Source of the DNA: Asparagopsis taxiformis
Lineage: Eukaryota; Rhodophyta; Florideophyceae; Bonnemaisoniales; Bonnemaisoniaceae
Assembly (NCBI GenBank): GCA_030407315.1
Contig: JALQPE010001823.1
Coordinates: 124,001-188,000, forward strand
Length of the DNA stretch: 64,000 bases
Direction of reading: 5' to 3'
Shown here: positions 1 through 11,087 of the stretch, piece by piece
How positions within the stretch are numbered: position 1 is the first letter of the stretch
Layout of the letters: each line of letters opens with the position of its first letter
Notes under the pieces: generated by a model
What the model was told of the DNA's origin: nothing
Databases searched by the model: none
Seen by the model: the letters and a program-made list of their open reading frames with translations, nothing else
Program-made: the position numbers and the translations under genes

Positions 1-1007
1 GCATGTGAATAAAAGAATTCGCTTCTATATCCTGTTCGCTTTGATGTGTATGTCGGCGTGGGGGCTGTCGAGAACGTGTCGAGCGTCGCTTAGAGGCCGG
101 TTTTGTTGAGTAATCATCATCATCATCATCGTCGTCGTCTTCCAAAATGAGATCATCATCATCATCTTCTTCGTTGTCGTTAGCTGTGATAAAAGTAAAG
201 CAGAAAGTATGGAAATTGGGGATGTGGTTAAAACATTGCTTACGGACAAGGTATAAAAGGAGGAAAGTATGTATAAAAGTAACGGGTAGTGCACGAACCT
301 TGCTCAGCTTTGAAATCGGAATCGCTTCCTATACTGGAAGGGGATTCTTGTGGAGAAATGGGGAGACGTTCGGGAGCATGACGGGCGCGACTTGATCGAC
401 GAAAGTATCGGTCATCATCACGCATCTCGGATGGAATTACGAGTTTCTCGTGTGTACTGCGGGCACGCTTGCGAACAGCTGTAGAAGGGTGATCACTGTC
501 AGAATTGGCTGCTCCATTGGGTAGATTGGAGTCATGGGAGGAAGCGGAATGAGATGCGGAATCATCGGATGCAGAGGAATGATCTGAGGGAGCATTGGAG
601 TTAAACGAGTTGTGATTGTTGTTATTTGCAGATGGAGAGCGTAGACGTGCAGATGCGGGGGGCAGGCGCGGGGAAGCGGAGCGGGAGGGCGAAGGTGAGC
701 GGGAGTGGGAAGGAGATTGTGAGGGGGAGCGAGATGGCGAATGGGCGAGAGGTGGAGCGGGATCAGGGTGAGAGGATGAGGATGAGGACTCTAGGACAAA
801 ATCATCGTCTTGTAGAGCATTCTTACGTGACGGTGAGGAGGCAGGAGAGGTAGAATGGAGACGAGAGGAAACGGAAGCGGAGGGGGAACGATGAATGTGC
901 GCAGAGGCTGATGGACGATTATCGTCAGAGGAGAGTTCAGCTTCCTCGACCTCGAGCAAATGTTGAGTAGAATGGGGAGAACGTGGAGTTGGTGTCGAGG
1001 AAGGCAT
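1..1007 (-). CDS. Serine-rich, acidic nuclear-type protein (partial, runs off the left edge)
   Basis: I do not recognise this gene. Exon 1 (1007..299) encodes about 236 residues dominated by Ser, Pro, Asp and Arg, including an SPS/SRSPS-rich stretch. A donor GTTCGT begins at 298 and a pyrimidine-rich acceptor CACAG ends at 184, giving a 115-nt phase-1 intron. Exon 2 (183..1) continues in frame with a run of Asp/Glu residues followed by a basic segment and reaches the window edge without a stop. The acidic and SR-like composition suggests a disordered nuclear protein, but no folded domain is visible. The exon join rests on frame continuity and good splice signals. The start is the first ATG of the long frame. 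It is divergent from the photolyase gene. Confidence 0.6.
117..180. repeat. ATC/GTC trinucleotide-rich tract
   Basis: Two runs of ATC/GTC triplets (about 117-141 and 151-174) are separated by a short unique stretch. On the minus strand they read as GAT/GAC codons and encode the two Asp/Glu-rich blocks of the serine-rich protein exon 2. The first block mixes GAC and GAT codons, so it is not a perfect microsatellite. Confidence 0.7.
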
Positions 1008-1771
1008 GATGAAGTTTGTTAGGGCGGCACGACGAAGACAGGCGAGAGGGACTTTGGATGCGCCAAAGTGCAGAGATGTGAGCGGAATGCTGAGCGGCTA
1101 TGGTGTGATGTGATAGATACTGTAGAGCATACGGTGTGCGAGTTGCGTTGACACACAGTAACATACCACGGCCTGGTCTGGCATGGACTCTACTGGACTG
1201 CCATGGTTTGCCTTGTCTTGCTTGTGTTTCTGAAGTCGAGTTGCGCAATTTTTCCAAAAACTTTGGTAATAATTTTGAAAAAGGTGCTGATGCATTTCAT
1301 TGGATCCATGATCCGATCCGATCCCATTGCAATCCATTTTCTAGCTCCCAATATCTGCACCTTGGTGCAACAATGATTGGCTACAGAAGCTAAGATACAC
1401 ATCGACTGCGGGGAAAAATCTAACTGGCACCATTGGGCCGGTCGGGGCACCTATGCCACACACTTGCGTTTTAACTACTGTGTCTGTCCAAACGTTTATC
1501 TGCTCCCAGCATATCCCACCTCACCCTTCTGACGGGCCTCGTGCTCCGCTAATCAACAATAGCAAGCAACTCATCCCTCTATCCGCTCCCTTCTGCGTCC
1601 CCAGCTCACCAGCTCAACAGCTCAGCCGCCTTGGTTTACCTTGCGTTATTCATTTCATCCTTCATTGCATTGTCACTCAACTAACATTCGTTACGCGCCA
1701 AGCCAATGTCGCTGTCCATAGCCGACTGACCTTCGCACACTCCCTTATTCACGCCAACTTCTCTGGCTTGC
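1008..1771. other. Divergent intergenic region
   Basis: This 764-nt space lies between the divergent serine-rich and photolyase genes. The last 300 nt before the photolyase start are rich in C and T and poor in G, as upstream of several other genes here. No convincing ORF, RNA gene or named promoter element was seen. Confidence 0.5.
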
Positions 1772-4700
1772 ATGCAGCGCGCCAACCCTTCGCCCGGACA
1801 ATCGCGCGAGCGCAGTCCACCGCGCAAGCGGCATCGTCCCGCCTCTTCCCTTTCGACCACCCTTACGCCCCCATCCGCCTCTCTTGCAACAGACTCGCTC
1901 GCCACTGCAGCAACAGCCGCCACTGCAGCAACAGCCGCCACTTCGACCCCTCTGGCCCCCTCCCCTCCCTCTGCCAAGTGGTTTCGCAAACCAAGCGTTG
2001 TATGGTACCGTGGTAACGACCTGCGAGTAGAGGACCACCCTGCACTACTCGCTGCAGCCCAACGTGGTGGCCCTGTGGTACCCTTCTTCGTCTGGGATCC
2101 TCTCGATGGTTTTGGAGCAAACTTGGGTTCCGTCAAGCAGTGGTGGCTTCGCGAGTCCCTCACACAACTTAAGCGTGACCTCCTTCGTCTTGGCGTCCAT
2201 CTCTACACACGCACCGGTCGTAGTACTCACGAGCTCCGCAAATTCCTTGATGAAACTGGTGCCGACGCCGTTTTCTGGAACAGATGCTATGAGCCAGATC
2301 TTCTTACCCGCGATGAAGAGCTCCGCAAAGAGCTCTCCCACGAAGGTCTCACTGCCGAAAGTTTTAAAGCAGAACTCCTCGTGGAGCCGTGGGAGCTAAC
2401 TAACTCCGAAATTTCACCATCTTTTCCTACTTTCCATAGCTACATGTGCGTATGGATGACTGTTCCCCCACCTCCACAACCCCTTCCATGCCCATCCCAT
2501 CTACTTCCAATCACTACTACAGTCAAGTCAACCGAAATCAATAATCTCGGCTTCCAGGTAGCCTCAAACATCGATGAAGCTCTCACCAAAATTTGGTCTC
2601 CCGGGAGTACCCAGGCTAAAATCCAACTTGACAAATTCCTCCATGAAGTATTCCCTGCATTCGGGGAGGAGAAAAGTCGTCGTCATTTTGAAGGGACAAG
2701 TCGCCTCAGTCCTCATATACGTTTTGGCGAACTAAGTCCGCGCCGTATGTATCATTCCACTCGACTCCGTGTTTCTAGGTGGGATCAATCTTCCGCTTTA
2801 GAGACGGCGTTTTCCGCTGCCGTTTCTAGGAAGCAGGCTACTTCGTCCAAGTTATCTTCCGATAACTCAGCCGAGCAGAACAAGCAATCCATTCCAACCT
2901 CTTCTCTTAGTGCTGCTCGAACGTCCAAGAAAAACAAGCAATCAACTAGCAGCTCTGTGAATACTGGTGTACCATCAAACGCTGAAAGCATTGGTTCAGC
3001 TCCTGAGGAGCCGAAGATTATTAATGGGACTTCCCACAAATCATGGAATGGCACCCGTGAATACGCAATGTACAGAAAGCGCACACTCCCACACATTTCA
3101 TTGTCTGCGCGAGCATTTTTGAAGAACCTGTGTTTACGAGACTTCTCGTATCACGTACTATATCATAATCCCGATTTCAACACCAAGCCCTTGGTACCAG
3201 AATTTGCAAACTTCCCATGGGCGCCCGATAACGGCGGGTTTGAGAGCTGGAGAAGCGCGACAACTGGCTATCCCATTGTTGATGCCGCAATGCGAGAACT
3301 GAAAGAAACAGGTTGGATTCACAACTCTATGCGAATTGTGCTCGCTTGTTTTCTGACGAAGTATCTACTCTTGCCATGGGCAAGAGGCTTGAAAGAATTT
3401 TATGAATTGCTCCTAGATGGGGATCATTCATCCAACGCCTTAGGTTGGCAATGGACAGCAGGCAGTAACACAGATGCTTTCCCGTTCAGTTGTCTCGTTA
3501 ATCCAGTCAAGGTGGCTCACCGCCATGACCAAACAGGCGGCTACGTTCGTCGTTGGTTACCTGAACTAGCAAAAATTCCTAACGAATACATTCACCAACC
3601 ATGGAAAGCTTCATCTGATGTTTTGCTTGCTGCTGGTGTGGAACTGGGAAAGACATATCCAAATCGTATTGTTCTTGTTTCTGAAGCCCGAAACAGAGCT
3701 CGGGAGGCAATGGCAGTTATGAAACAAATTCTTTCAGGGTCGACTGTACTGCGAGGTATGTTTGATGGAAAAGACGATGTGCTGATAAAGGAATGGCCTG
3801 AGGAGGATGTTGAAGTGCCACCGATGGAGGAAACAATGCCTTTCAATAGCAAATTGAGTTTACTTCCCTCGTTGTGGTCCTTACTGCAGTGTGACCAACA
3901 AGCTTCTGCATGCTTGACAGGCTCAGTGGCAGGGACGGACCATTTGATAGCTATGGAAACAGCAAGTCTAGCAGAGGGTGCGCTTGCCATGCCTATCGAC
4001 GATCAACACGAGTCCATCGAGCATGCATTGATAACAGCTCATGAGCAAGGAACTTCAGGAGCTACAATTTCCGTTGCTGTACCATGCGTTCCGACCGGTT
4101 CAGATAACGATAGAGAAAAGCCGGAACAAATACTAGATCAACATAATGAGACAGACCCTTGTGTTGCCGTTGAGGGCGGAAACGGAATGGAGGTTGAGCA
4201 AATTGAGGAACGAATGAAATATTTGGATCCTGATGTGTCTTCGTACGAAGAAAGAGAAAAACCCGTCAAACCAATACCGGCTTCGACTCCGCCTGATGCT
4301 AGAGAGCAAAGTGATCCTTCTGGGATTCCACATCGATCAACTCCCGGTTTTCATTCAGTACCTCTAAGCACACACTCTGCAGGTCTTGGGGCAATTGCAA
4401 GTCACTCTCTCAATTCTAGTGTTGCGTTGCAATATCCTCCCGGTTCTCAACAGCACATTCAACAGATTCAGCAGCTGCAGCAACAACAGTTTCATCAAAT
4501 GCAGCAGTTTCAGTTGCAGCAGCAAAAGCAGCAACATCCTCAGGTACACAATGTAATGGATGGAATGTATATAACTGCTAATCCATCTGGCAATTTGCCG
4601 AATAACAATGTCGCCGGTGTTCCCATGACTAATCCACCAGTCATGATGGGACCCGCGACTGGCCCTGCCGACCTCTCACCCAACCCTATGATGCAAAGCG

Positions 4701-5929
4701 CTGATCCCAGCTCTGCAATGTACGCGCACCAAATGAACATTCCCCCGTTTTATGGCTTTCCACCTGTTATGCCTATGGTGAATCCTCTTGGTCTAAATGC
4801 AGATCGCAATGACGTGACTGGCACTGCTGGTGTTGCGAACGCGCAGAAGCTAGCTATGCCAGGCATGTTGCCAATGTATGGTATGTATGGCGGAAGTGGT
4901 ATGTTTGATGCAAGCGGTTTTGGTAATTCTTTTGCCTCTGGAGGTGCACAATATGGAACTCTTCCAGCTTCTCAGCAACAGTCCCATGGAGGACCCCAGA
5001 ACCCATATGGTCTACCCGGCCCTCCGATGTATTTTTCAGCTCCAATGACAAACGATGTGCTTCACCGACAGACTGCAGTTGCTCCATCACAAAGAAACGC
5101 TGTACACACATCAGGTCAAAACCAGCCCCTGTCATCGAATTTGCAAGGGCAAGCGAATAACGTCACAGCAGCGATGGCAGCGGCAGCTGTAGTCGCGGGA
5201 GGCATGGAAATAGCAAATAATGTCGTGTCCGAAACACAAACTGCAGCTGGTCAGCACGTACAAGGCACTGTTGGCGTCCATCCCTCGGTGCAACATACTA
5301 TTGCTGCTCCTTCATCTTCCATAGATACAAAAAAGGTGGCGAAGGGCAATTCTACTGTGAATCCAACTTCGCGCCCTTCTCAGAGCAGAGGAGTGACAAA
5401 GTCTGGGTCGCGAGCAGCATCATCCCGCAGTCGTCGTGGATCCAGCAGTTCGGGATTAAATGCGAAGACGAAATCTGAGGGCGGTGGTCAGTCGAACTCA
5501 AGGAATCGCAATTCTGATTCAGGCACAGGAAGTTCTGCACAGAGAGGAACCAGAGTAGTATCCTCACCAGCTGGTACAACGCTGAAAGATCGAAGAAAAA
5601 TCCTATCAAATGTGCTCGAGAAGGAAGACCACAAATATCACGGCTTTGCACGTTATCTAACTGCAGCGTATGAACTGACTGTTAATACCGACCGGCAAAC
5701 TTCGAAAGACTATGTGCGCCTCTGCAATCTGAAAGATGACTACCACAAACAATGCAAGTCTGATGAAGACAAGCTTAAGATCTACACCATCAAAAACTTT
5801 TTCTCAGCGGTCTTAAAGCTTGAAGTAACTGGGGAATGGGACAGGCACAACCATGGTGGGGTACGGGGGCCTTATGTGTATGGAATACGAGTCCGTAAGT
5901 CTCAAGATGGGAAAGTGACTTCCGTCTGA
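1772..5929 (+). CDS. Photolyase/cryptochrome family flavoprotein with a very long C-terminal tail
   Basis: A 1385-aa single-exon protein. A low-complexity Ala/Thr/Ser N-terminus (about 1-68) precedes a photolyase homology region (about 69-640) with an antenna-type Rossmann part and a helical FAD domain. Recognisable motifs include RLSPHIRFGELS, GYPIVDAAMRELKETGWIHN, LGWQWTAG and YVRRWLPEL. A Ser/Lys-rich insert (about 353-427) interrupts the domain. Residue 555, in the position that faces flavin N5, is Asn as in CPD photolyases, whereas plant cryptochromes have Asp. After the fold come about 740 residues: an acidic stretch, a Gln/Met-rich segment (about 892-925), a Gly/Ser/Arg-rich segment and a final ordered-looking domain (about 1270-1385). 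Family membership is secure. Whether it repairs DNA, senses blue light or both cannot be told from sequence. Typical family members have 450-700 residues. Confidence 0.9.
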   Translation: MQRANPSPGQSRERSPPRKRHRPASSLSTTLTPPSASLATDSLATAATAATAATAATSTPLAPSPPSAKWFRKPSVVWYRGNDLRVEDHPALLAAAQRGGPVVPFFVWDPLDGFGANLGSVKQWWLRESLTQLKRDLLRLGVHLYTRTGRSTHELRKFLDETGADAVFWNRCYEPDLLTRDEELRKELSHEGLTAESFKAELLVEPWELTNSEISPSFPTFHSYMCVWMTVPPPPQPLPCPSHLLPITTTVKSTEINNLGFQVASNIDEALTKIWSPGSTQAKIQLDKFLHEVFPAFGEEKSRRHFEGTSRLSPHIRFGELSPRRMYHSTRLRVSRWDQSSALETAFSAAVSRKQATSSKLSSDNSAEQNKQSIPTSSLSAARTSKKNKQSTSSSVNTGVPSNAESIGSAPEEPKIINGTSHKSWNGTREYAMYRKRTLPHISLSARAFLKNLCLRDFSYHVLYHNPDFNTKPLVPEFANFPWAPDNGGFESWRSATTGYPIVDAAMRELKETGWIHNSMRIVLACFLTKYLLLPWARGLKEFYELLLDGDHSSNALGWQWTAGSNTDAFPFSCLVNPVKVAHRHDQTGGYVRRWLPELAKIPNEYIHQPWKASSDVLLAAGVELGKTYPNRIVLVSEARNRAREAMAVMKQILSGSTVLRGMFDGKDDVLIKEWPEEDVEVPPMEETMPFNSKLSLLPSLWSLLQCDQQASACLTGSVAGTDHLIAMETASLAEGALAMPIDDQHESIEHALITAHEQGTSGATISVAVPCVPTGSDNDREKPEQILDQHNETDPCVAVEGGNGMEVEQIEERMKYLDPDVSSYEEREKPVKPIPASTPPDAREQSDPSGIPHRSTPGFHSVPLSTHSAGLGAIASHSLNSSVALQYPPGSQQHIQQIQQLQQQQFHQMQQFQLQQQKQQHPQVHNVMDGMYITANPSGNLPNNNVAGVPMTNPPVMMGPATGPADLSPNPMMQSADPSSAMYAHQMNIPPFYGFPPVMPMVNPLGLNADRNDVTGTAGVANAQKLAMPGMLPMYGMYGGSGMFDASGFGNSFASGGAQYGTLPASQQQSHGGPQNPYGLPGPPMYFSAPMTNDVLHRQTAVAPSQRNAVHTSGQNQPLSSNLQGQANNVTAAMAAAAVVAGGMEIANNVVSETQTAAGQHVQGTVGVHPSVQHTIAAPSSSIDTKKVAKGNSTVNPTSRPSQSRGVTKSGSRAASSRSRRGSSSSGLNAKTKSEGGGQSNSRNRNSDSGTGSSAQRGTRVVSSPAGTTLKDRRKILSNVLEKEDHKYHGFARYLTAAYELTVNTDRQTSKDYVRLCNLKDDYHKQCKSDEDKLKIYTIKNFFSAVLKLEVTGEWDRHNHGGVRGPYVYGIRVRKSQDGKVTSV
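1902..1937 (+). repeat. Two tandem copies of an 18-bp unit in the photolyase N-terminus
   Basis: An 18-bp unit containing CTGCAGCAACAG occurs twice back to back. It encodes an Ala-Ala-Thr repeat in the low-complexity leader, is in frame and probably varies in copy number among strains. Confidence 0.75.
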
Positions 5930-8900
5930 GATTTACATGCTATCCTCGCAAGGACACAATTGTAAATAGAGCACTAAACCCCAATGGGACTCGATAATTG
6001 GGTACGAAATTTTTCGGATTTCTCAGTATACAATAGAAACATGCAATACATTGCTGTGAAGTGCTAGCTCCAAAGGACTTATCCCTTCGCGTCATGGAAG
6101 GCATGAAAACCACCATCGCTTGATAATAGTCCATCAGCGGTTCATGCTAATCATAGTACTCGGTGGGCATTGGCGTGTAATACATGAATGATATGAAACC
6201 GTTACTTGCCCGCCCTCTGGGAATTGTGAATACATTTAACATATGACTGAACTACAAAAGTAATGCATACTTCTCTCCGACAGCTGCAACGTGAAAACGA
6301 GCACGTTATTTCGCTGCTCACAACTGAAGGAAGACACTACACAATTGGATGGCGAGTCAAAAGTCAGTAGACTGTGAAACAGATCAATATCGATGCAACG
6401 AGCTATAGCTGGGGTCAGCCAAGAGAATATTAGGTAGTACTTTGTGATATCAGCATCGGAATTTAGTTCATGTGAAAACCACAAGAATATAATCCCCACC
6501 TAGGACAAATGCCTGTGAAACATCCTTCCCTGTCAATTGCAATGAGCTTACCTATACAGGTGAACAAAATTGTTAGTAACTGGTACCCGTAAACCCATTA
6601 TAATACTTGCTACCATCAGCTGTTGAAATGAATCTTCACACAGAAGAATAGCAAAAACTGCAATTCTGTAAACTGTGCTAAAGCTCGTCATCTAATATAA
6701 TTTTTCAATCATCACGCGGCAATGTTCTGTTGAATGGCAGCCTCTTACCTTCACTGGAAAACCTGTCCACTCCCTCACCAGTCACGCATTCTGATCACCA
6801 CATAGAAAACCAGTTCAGTTAGCTCGTCCGCAAAAGCGTGGGGATGTACTCCATCAGGCCTATCATTTCAGTCCGCAGAGCTGAAATCCGCAGCAATATA
6901 AGCTGTTTCCAGAGGATGTTCTAGCTTGGCGCCTTGGCGTGAGTTTGTCATCATCGGAGAAAACAATATACGCTGCTGAGATACATACCATATGAAATAC
7001 ACGCAGCGTCGCAATTTTAGAAGCGCGGTTTCTAGCCCAGACCAGGTGGACGTCGACCGTATGTTCCTCAACAAGTCTCTCCCGACCACTTCGCGCCGGA
7101 TTTGTCTTTCACAGCCCGGGTGGTTGAACAAATTTATACGTCAGCAGATCAACTACATGGATACGAAAGTGGATGGATGATGGTGTCTCTGGGTACCGGG
7201 CGGCGCCGCGAGCAGCGGCGCTCCAGGGCCAATGCGGGCGGCGGTCTGGTCCACCGGGCCACAAACTATACCTCTTGGCCTTGGCTCAAATGACGTTACA
7301 GTACACCAACTTTCAAACTGGATCAACTTTTTATCATGGCATTGGGATCCTTGATACATTGCGAAATATGATTTGGAGAGTGATCACGTTGTGCACAAGT
7401 GATGCGGCGATATCCGAACAGGTCGTGGAAAGCAGATGATGCGAAAAACTGCTGCTATCAGCGGTGTTTGGCTCGCGTTAGCAAGGCAAGACGGTTGCAT
7501 GAAAGGAAATGATTAAATTAGTTTATTCCTATTCGCACGCGTGGCATGAAATCAGAAAGGCTAGCCTTCATCGCCATCGGTTACCGAGCAGGTGTAGAAA
7601 TGAACTGCTGGTGTGATGTTGCGTCCTGGAAGAAAATTCTGAAGCGTGACCGCATGAGCATCATTCATAGTTGCACCTGTCATTCAGAATGGATCGACGA
7701 GCCCCTATCGGGCTCTGGAGTGTGAATTCCACGGCAGCCGAACGGCACGTCTGTAAGATGGCCCGAATTGCAGACGTTGATCGCACACATGTGTCTTACA
7801 TATTTCAGTGTTGCATCAAAAAAAAGACTACAGCAAATAACTATTAATATAACTGCGGTAGCAGCCGGACATGAGCTCACTTGTGGGCGGCTAGAGCCAC
7901 GAGGACAACAGTAATTGGATGAACGAAGCGAGGTCATTTCGAACGTTGAGATGGACGTGAATTCTTGACAACACGCTGAACACTCGTGCAGTGCATGTTG
8001 TCTGTTTCAAGCAGACAGATGCACCAGTGCACAGGTGCCCATCATGTGATTGGCAGCAAGTATAGTGCATACAACGATTGTTAAACCAATGAGAGTGAAC
8101 GCTTGGTTGTGAATTGTGTCCACAATACACGTGCAACCGGCCGAATTCGAACGAAAAAGCGCTATGTAAATGATGCGCCCTAGCAGTTGCGTGATCAGGT
8201 CCGTATCATATGTACGAAGATCTGCTGTTGTCCTCACCCGCTAGATGTGCTTGGGCGAGAAATAAGGAAAGCACAAAGGTTGATACCTCCGAACATTCCA
8301 TCGCAGTTGTATTCATGGGTGAAGAATATAATAATCCAATGGACGTGTTAATTTGGCAGTCCAGGTTCGATCGATGTACTGTTCGACAGTGCGTGACTTG
8401 AATCATCAAATGCACAAGAGTGATAGAGTGTAACACTCAATCGACTGGTTGAATGAAAATGACCACTCCAAAACAACATTTAGTGCAAAAAGGCACTAAT
8501 TAAATATATGGTAGACACTTAATTCACTGCATTACTTATCGTTGTGCTCGGTAGGCCAGTGTAAAAGGAAAGCTTTTAGCGCTTCCTGCCCAGACAGCTT
8601 TACTTTTCAATTCGGCCTGTGTTTCATGACAGCACTGAGTGGAATAAGCAATTATGCATTTATCGAGGGATGCAGTAAGTGGGCGGGGTATCTATATAAC
8701 CCAACTATTATCTATTGCAACTGCCGGAACCTTTGGATCCAACAATGAAACTATCCAATAAGGCGAACCTTTGAGCACGGTGCAAAATACTGTAGTTTAG
8801 TAGGTTTTATACACCACTTTAAGGTTGTGTTACAACTTCATTACATACACTTTCAACTGATGTAGGTAGAAAGCTAATTTAGTTTTCTTCACCGAAAAGT

Positions 8901-11087
8901 CTTGTGAATGTTGCCATTATACTGTATTTGTTTAACACTGGAGCAACAAAATCATACAGCACTGCACGGATTTTAACCTTCAGGTGCCGCGTGCAGTATG
9001 CTCTAAATACGGGTATGCGAAAGGCAATGGGCGAAGGAAGCAGAAAATCAAGCGGTCATCAATTGAAGTGCTGAAGTGGAGGAAGGTGTCCAACGTAATG
9101 CATTTTTGTAAACCCAAACATGATAGATGAGCTCCTCGTTGAAGGTATTAACATCTTATATTTCATAGGGCACAAGCCGTGTGTCTAAATTCGAAGGAAA
9201 ATAAACGAGATGTTTCAATTGCCCTCCAACGTTTTCGTGGAAGGCAAGGGATGGGCCAATACCATAAGCAGATGAAAACTTATTTCCATTGATGCAATGG
9301 GAGATGCAGCACAAATCGTTTGACAAGTTGTTATTCAACGGCGAGTATAAACACCTCATATGTGCATTGTCTGCTGAATTTGCAGGCTGGACGCCGTGGG
9401 AAACTTGACAGCAGCACTTGATAATAATAATTTCACAAGCGTTCCACTGCGCACAATCTCTGTGCACCCGGCATTGAATAGATAATGTCGTTGTCCAGTA
9501 AGAAAGCACAGAGACGAGTGGGATAATTATCACGATGTATATGGATCACGTTATTCAACAAACAGTCGCAATCGGCCGATTGTCGGAAAAACGAGCATGA
9601 GCACGATGGTAATGATCTCATGAATTACAGTACGTGCTTACGGAGACAAACGACGGACCGGGCGGGTATCGGACCGCTCATGCACACGATGGAATGACAC
9701 GCTCTCCACTGGCACCAAACTTATTATTGGAACGAAATTGCAGTTGCTTTGCTCTGGCGTGAGCCGTACCGGTGCCGTATGTAAGACCAAGGTGTGAGAG
9801 GTGAAATACATTTGGGCTGCACTGCACCCGTGCAGTTGAACGCAGAGGTAGTTGATTGACGATATGATGGACAGTAGTGGAACGCGGGCACGGGCGGTGG
9901 ACAGAATGTATACACACGTGGCATTATCAGTGGGCGTGGTCTGCTGAGAGCAGGCATGCTGCGCTGCGGCGGGATGCAGCTGGAGCTTGCATGTGACAGC
10001 GAAATTGTGCTGTATGTCTGCAGCGGGCAAGGTACAGCTGTCTCGAATGCAGCAAGCCGCGTGCAGCGTGGAAAGTGAGCAATCGCACAGGGAGTATGCT
10101 TTCGGGCCAACACATGTATTGGTGGCGCTTCGATTGGGTTGGCGGCAAAAATGGGATGATGATCTGTTGTGCTGCAGTGTGTGCTTCGTCAGAGGCAATG
10201 GACCGAGCGCCGTCGGCGTAAACTCGCGGGAAAGATGTCGAGCACGCAATTGTGGGCCCGATGGACCGAGCGATGGCTTGTACTGAGTAGGAGTGCCTTT
10301 TTGTGTCAAACGGCATTCTATTGAAAATTTTATTAATTTTGTACATAAGCGCACCGTGCCCCCTGTAGATCTGACGCATAAGACCTGGTATCCATTCACG
10401 ACACGTTTTATGCACCGCGCCAATCATCGCCGCGCATGTCCAATTCCTGCAAACAATACGTCCCAGGAATTGGCGCGAGGCGGTCACACTTGAGAGCCAA
10501 ACAATGCACACTATTCTCTTCCCGCGAACACAACCGAAACAACTTTCCGCCACACCCGCCCTCCATAAATTTATCGTCAAAATCACATTCTCTCATTGTA
10601 TCGCTCGACTTTGAATCGCCCACGCCGCACACATTGCTTTACACCGCCGCGCGGTAACTTAACCGGTGCCCGGTTACTTTTTACCAATCGCCCGCCTCTC
10701 GCCGCGCCAGTAGCCCTCTCTGCATTCGCCCCACATCTTCTCCGCGGCCCCCTTTTAAACCCATCCGCTCCACCCTCACCGCTCCCCGCGCATCTTGATG
10801 CTCAGCGTCGACTCCCCGCCTGTCCGCTTGCCCACCTTCTGCCCCCTCCCCTTGTAGCTGCCCATCCACTCGTGTTCGCTGTATCGTAGCAGCGCTTGAG
10901 ACGGGCGCGCTCCCGTTCCTCAGGTGAGCATACTCCCTGACCTCCTCCACCGCCCTCAACCTCTTCATTTCATGTGTCTGGCTTGACCAAAGGTGCCGAC
11001 TTGCAGTGGAAACTTTCCCTACAAGTGCTCGCCACCTTGATACAACGCCAACTAATTCTCCTCATTGGCTAACCCTGTCCACGCATA
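5930..11087. other. 5.2-kb gene-poor region
   Basis: This is the largest gap in an otherwise compact window. No ORF resembles a known protein, and none joins to a neighbour by the splice pattern used elsewhere here. Overlapping minus-strand frames of 219 and 261 codons at 9638-10586 have Cys/His/Thr-rich, family-less translations and look like chance frames. I saw no tRNA B-box with a matching A-box and no U6- or 5S-like motif. A GC-rich hairpin sits at 7202-7222. From about 10600 the sequence becomes C/T-rich and is probably promoter and leader of the cyclin gene. Confidence 0.55.
10924..11006 (+). other. Possible 5'-UTR intron of the cyclin gene
   Basis: CAG|GTGAGC at 10921-10929 is a near-ideal donor, and TTGCAG ends at 11006. 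The 83-nt span matches intron sizes elsewhere in the window and contains CTGACC and TTGACC branch-like motifs. It lies 81 nt upstream of the cyclin ATG, so it would affect only the leader. RNA evidence is lacking. Confidence 0.4.

Noticed and set aside
8360..8375. GGTTCGATC resembling a tRNA B-box
   Set aside because: It lacks the full GGTTCGANTCC pattern, and no A-box or acceptor stem is found at the proper distance.
9638..10586. Overlapping minus-strand frames of 261 and 219 codons
   Set aside because: Two long frames share the same DNA, both translations are Cys/His/Thr-rich with no family or membrane pattern, and no splice signal links them to other exons.
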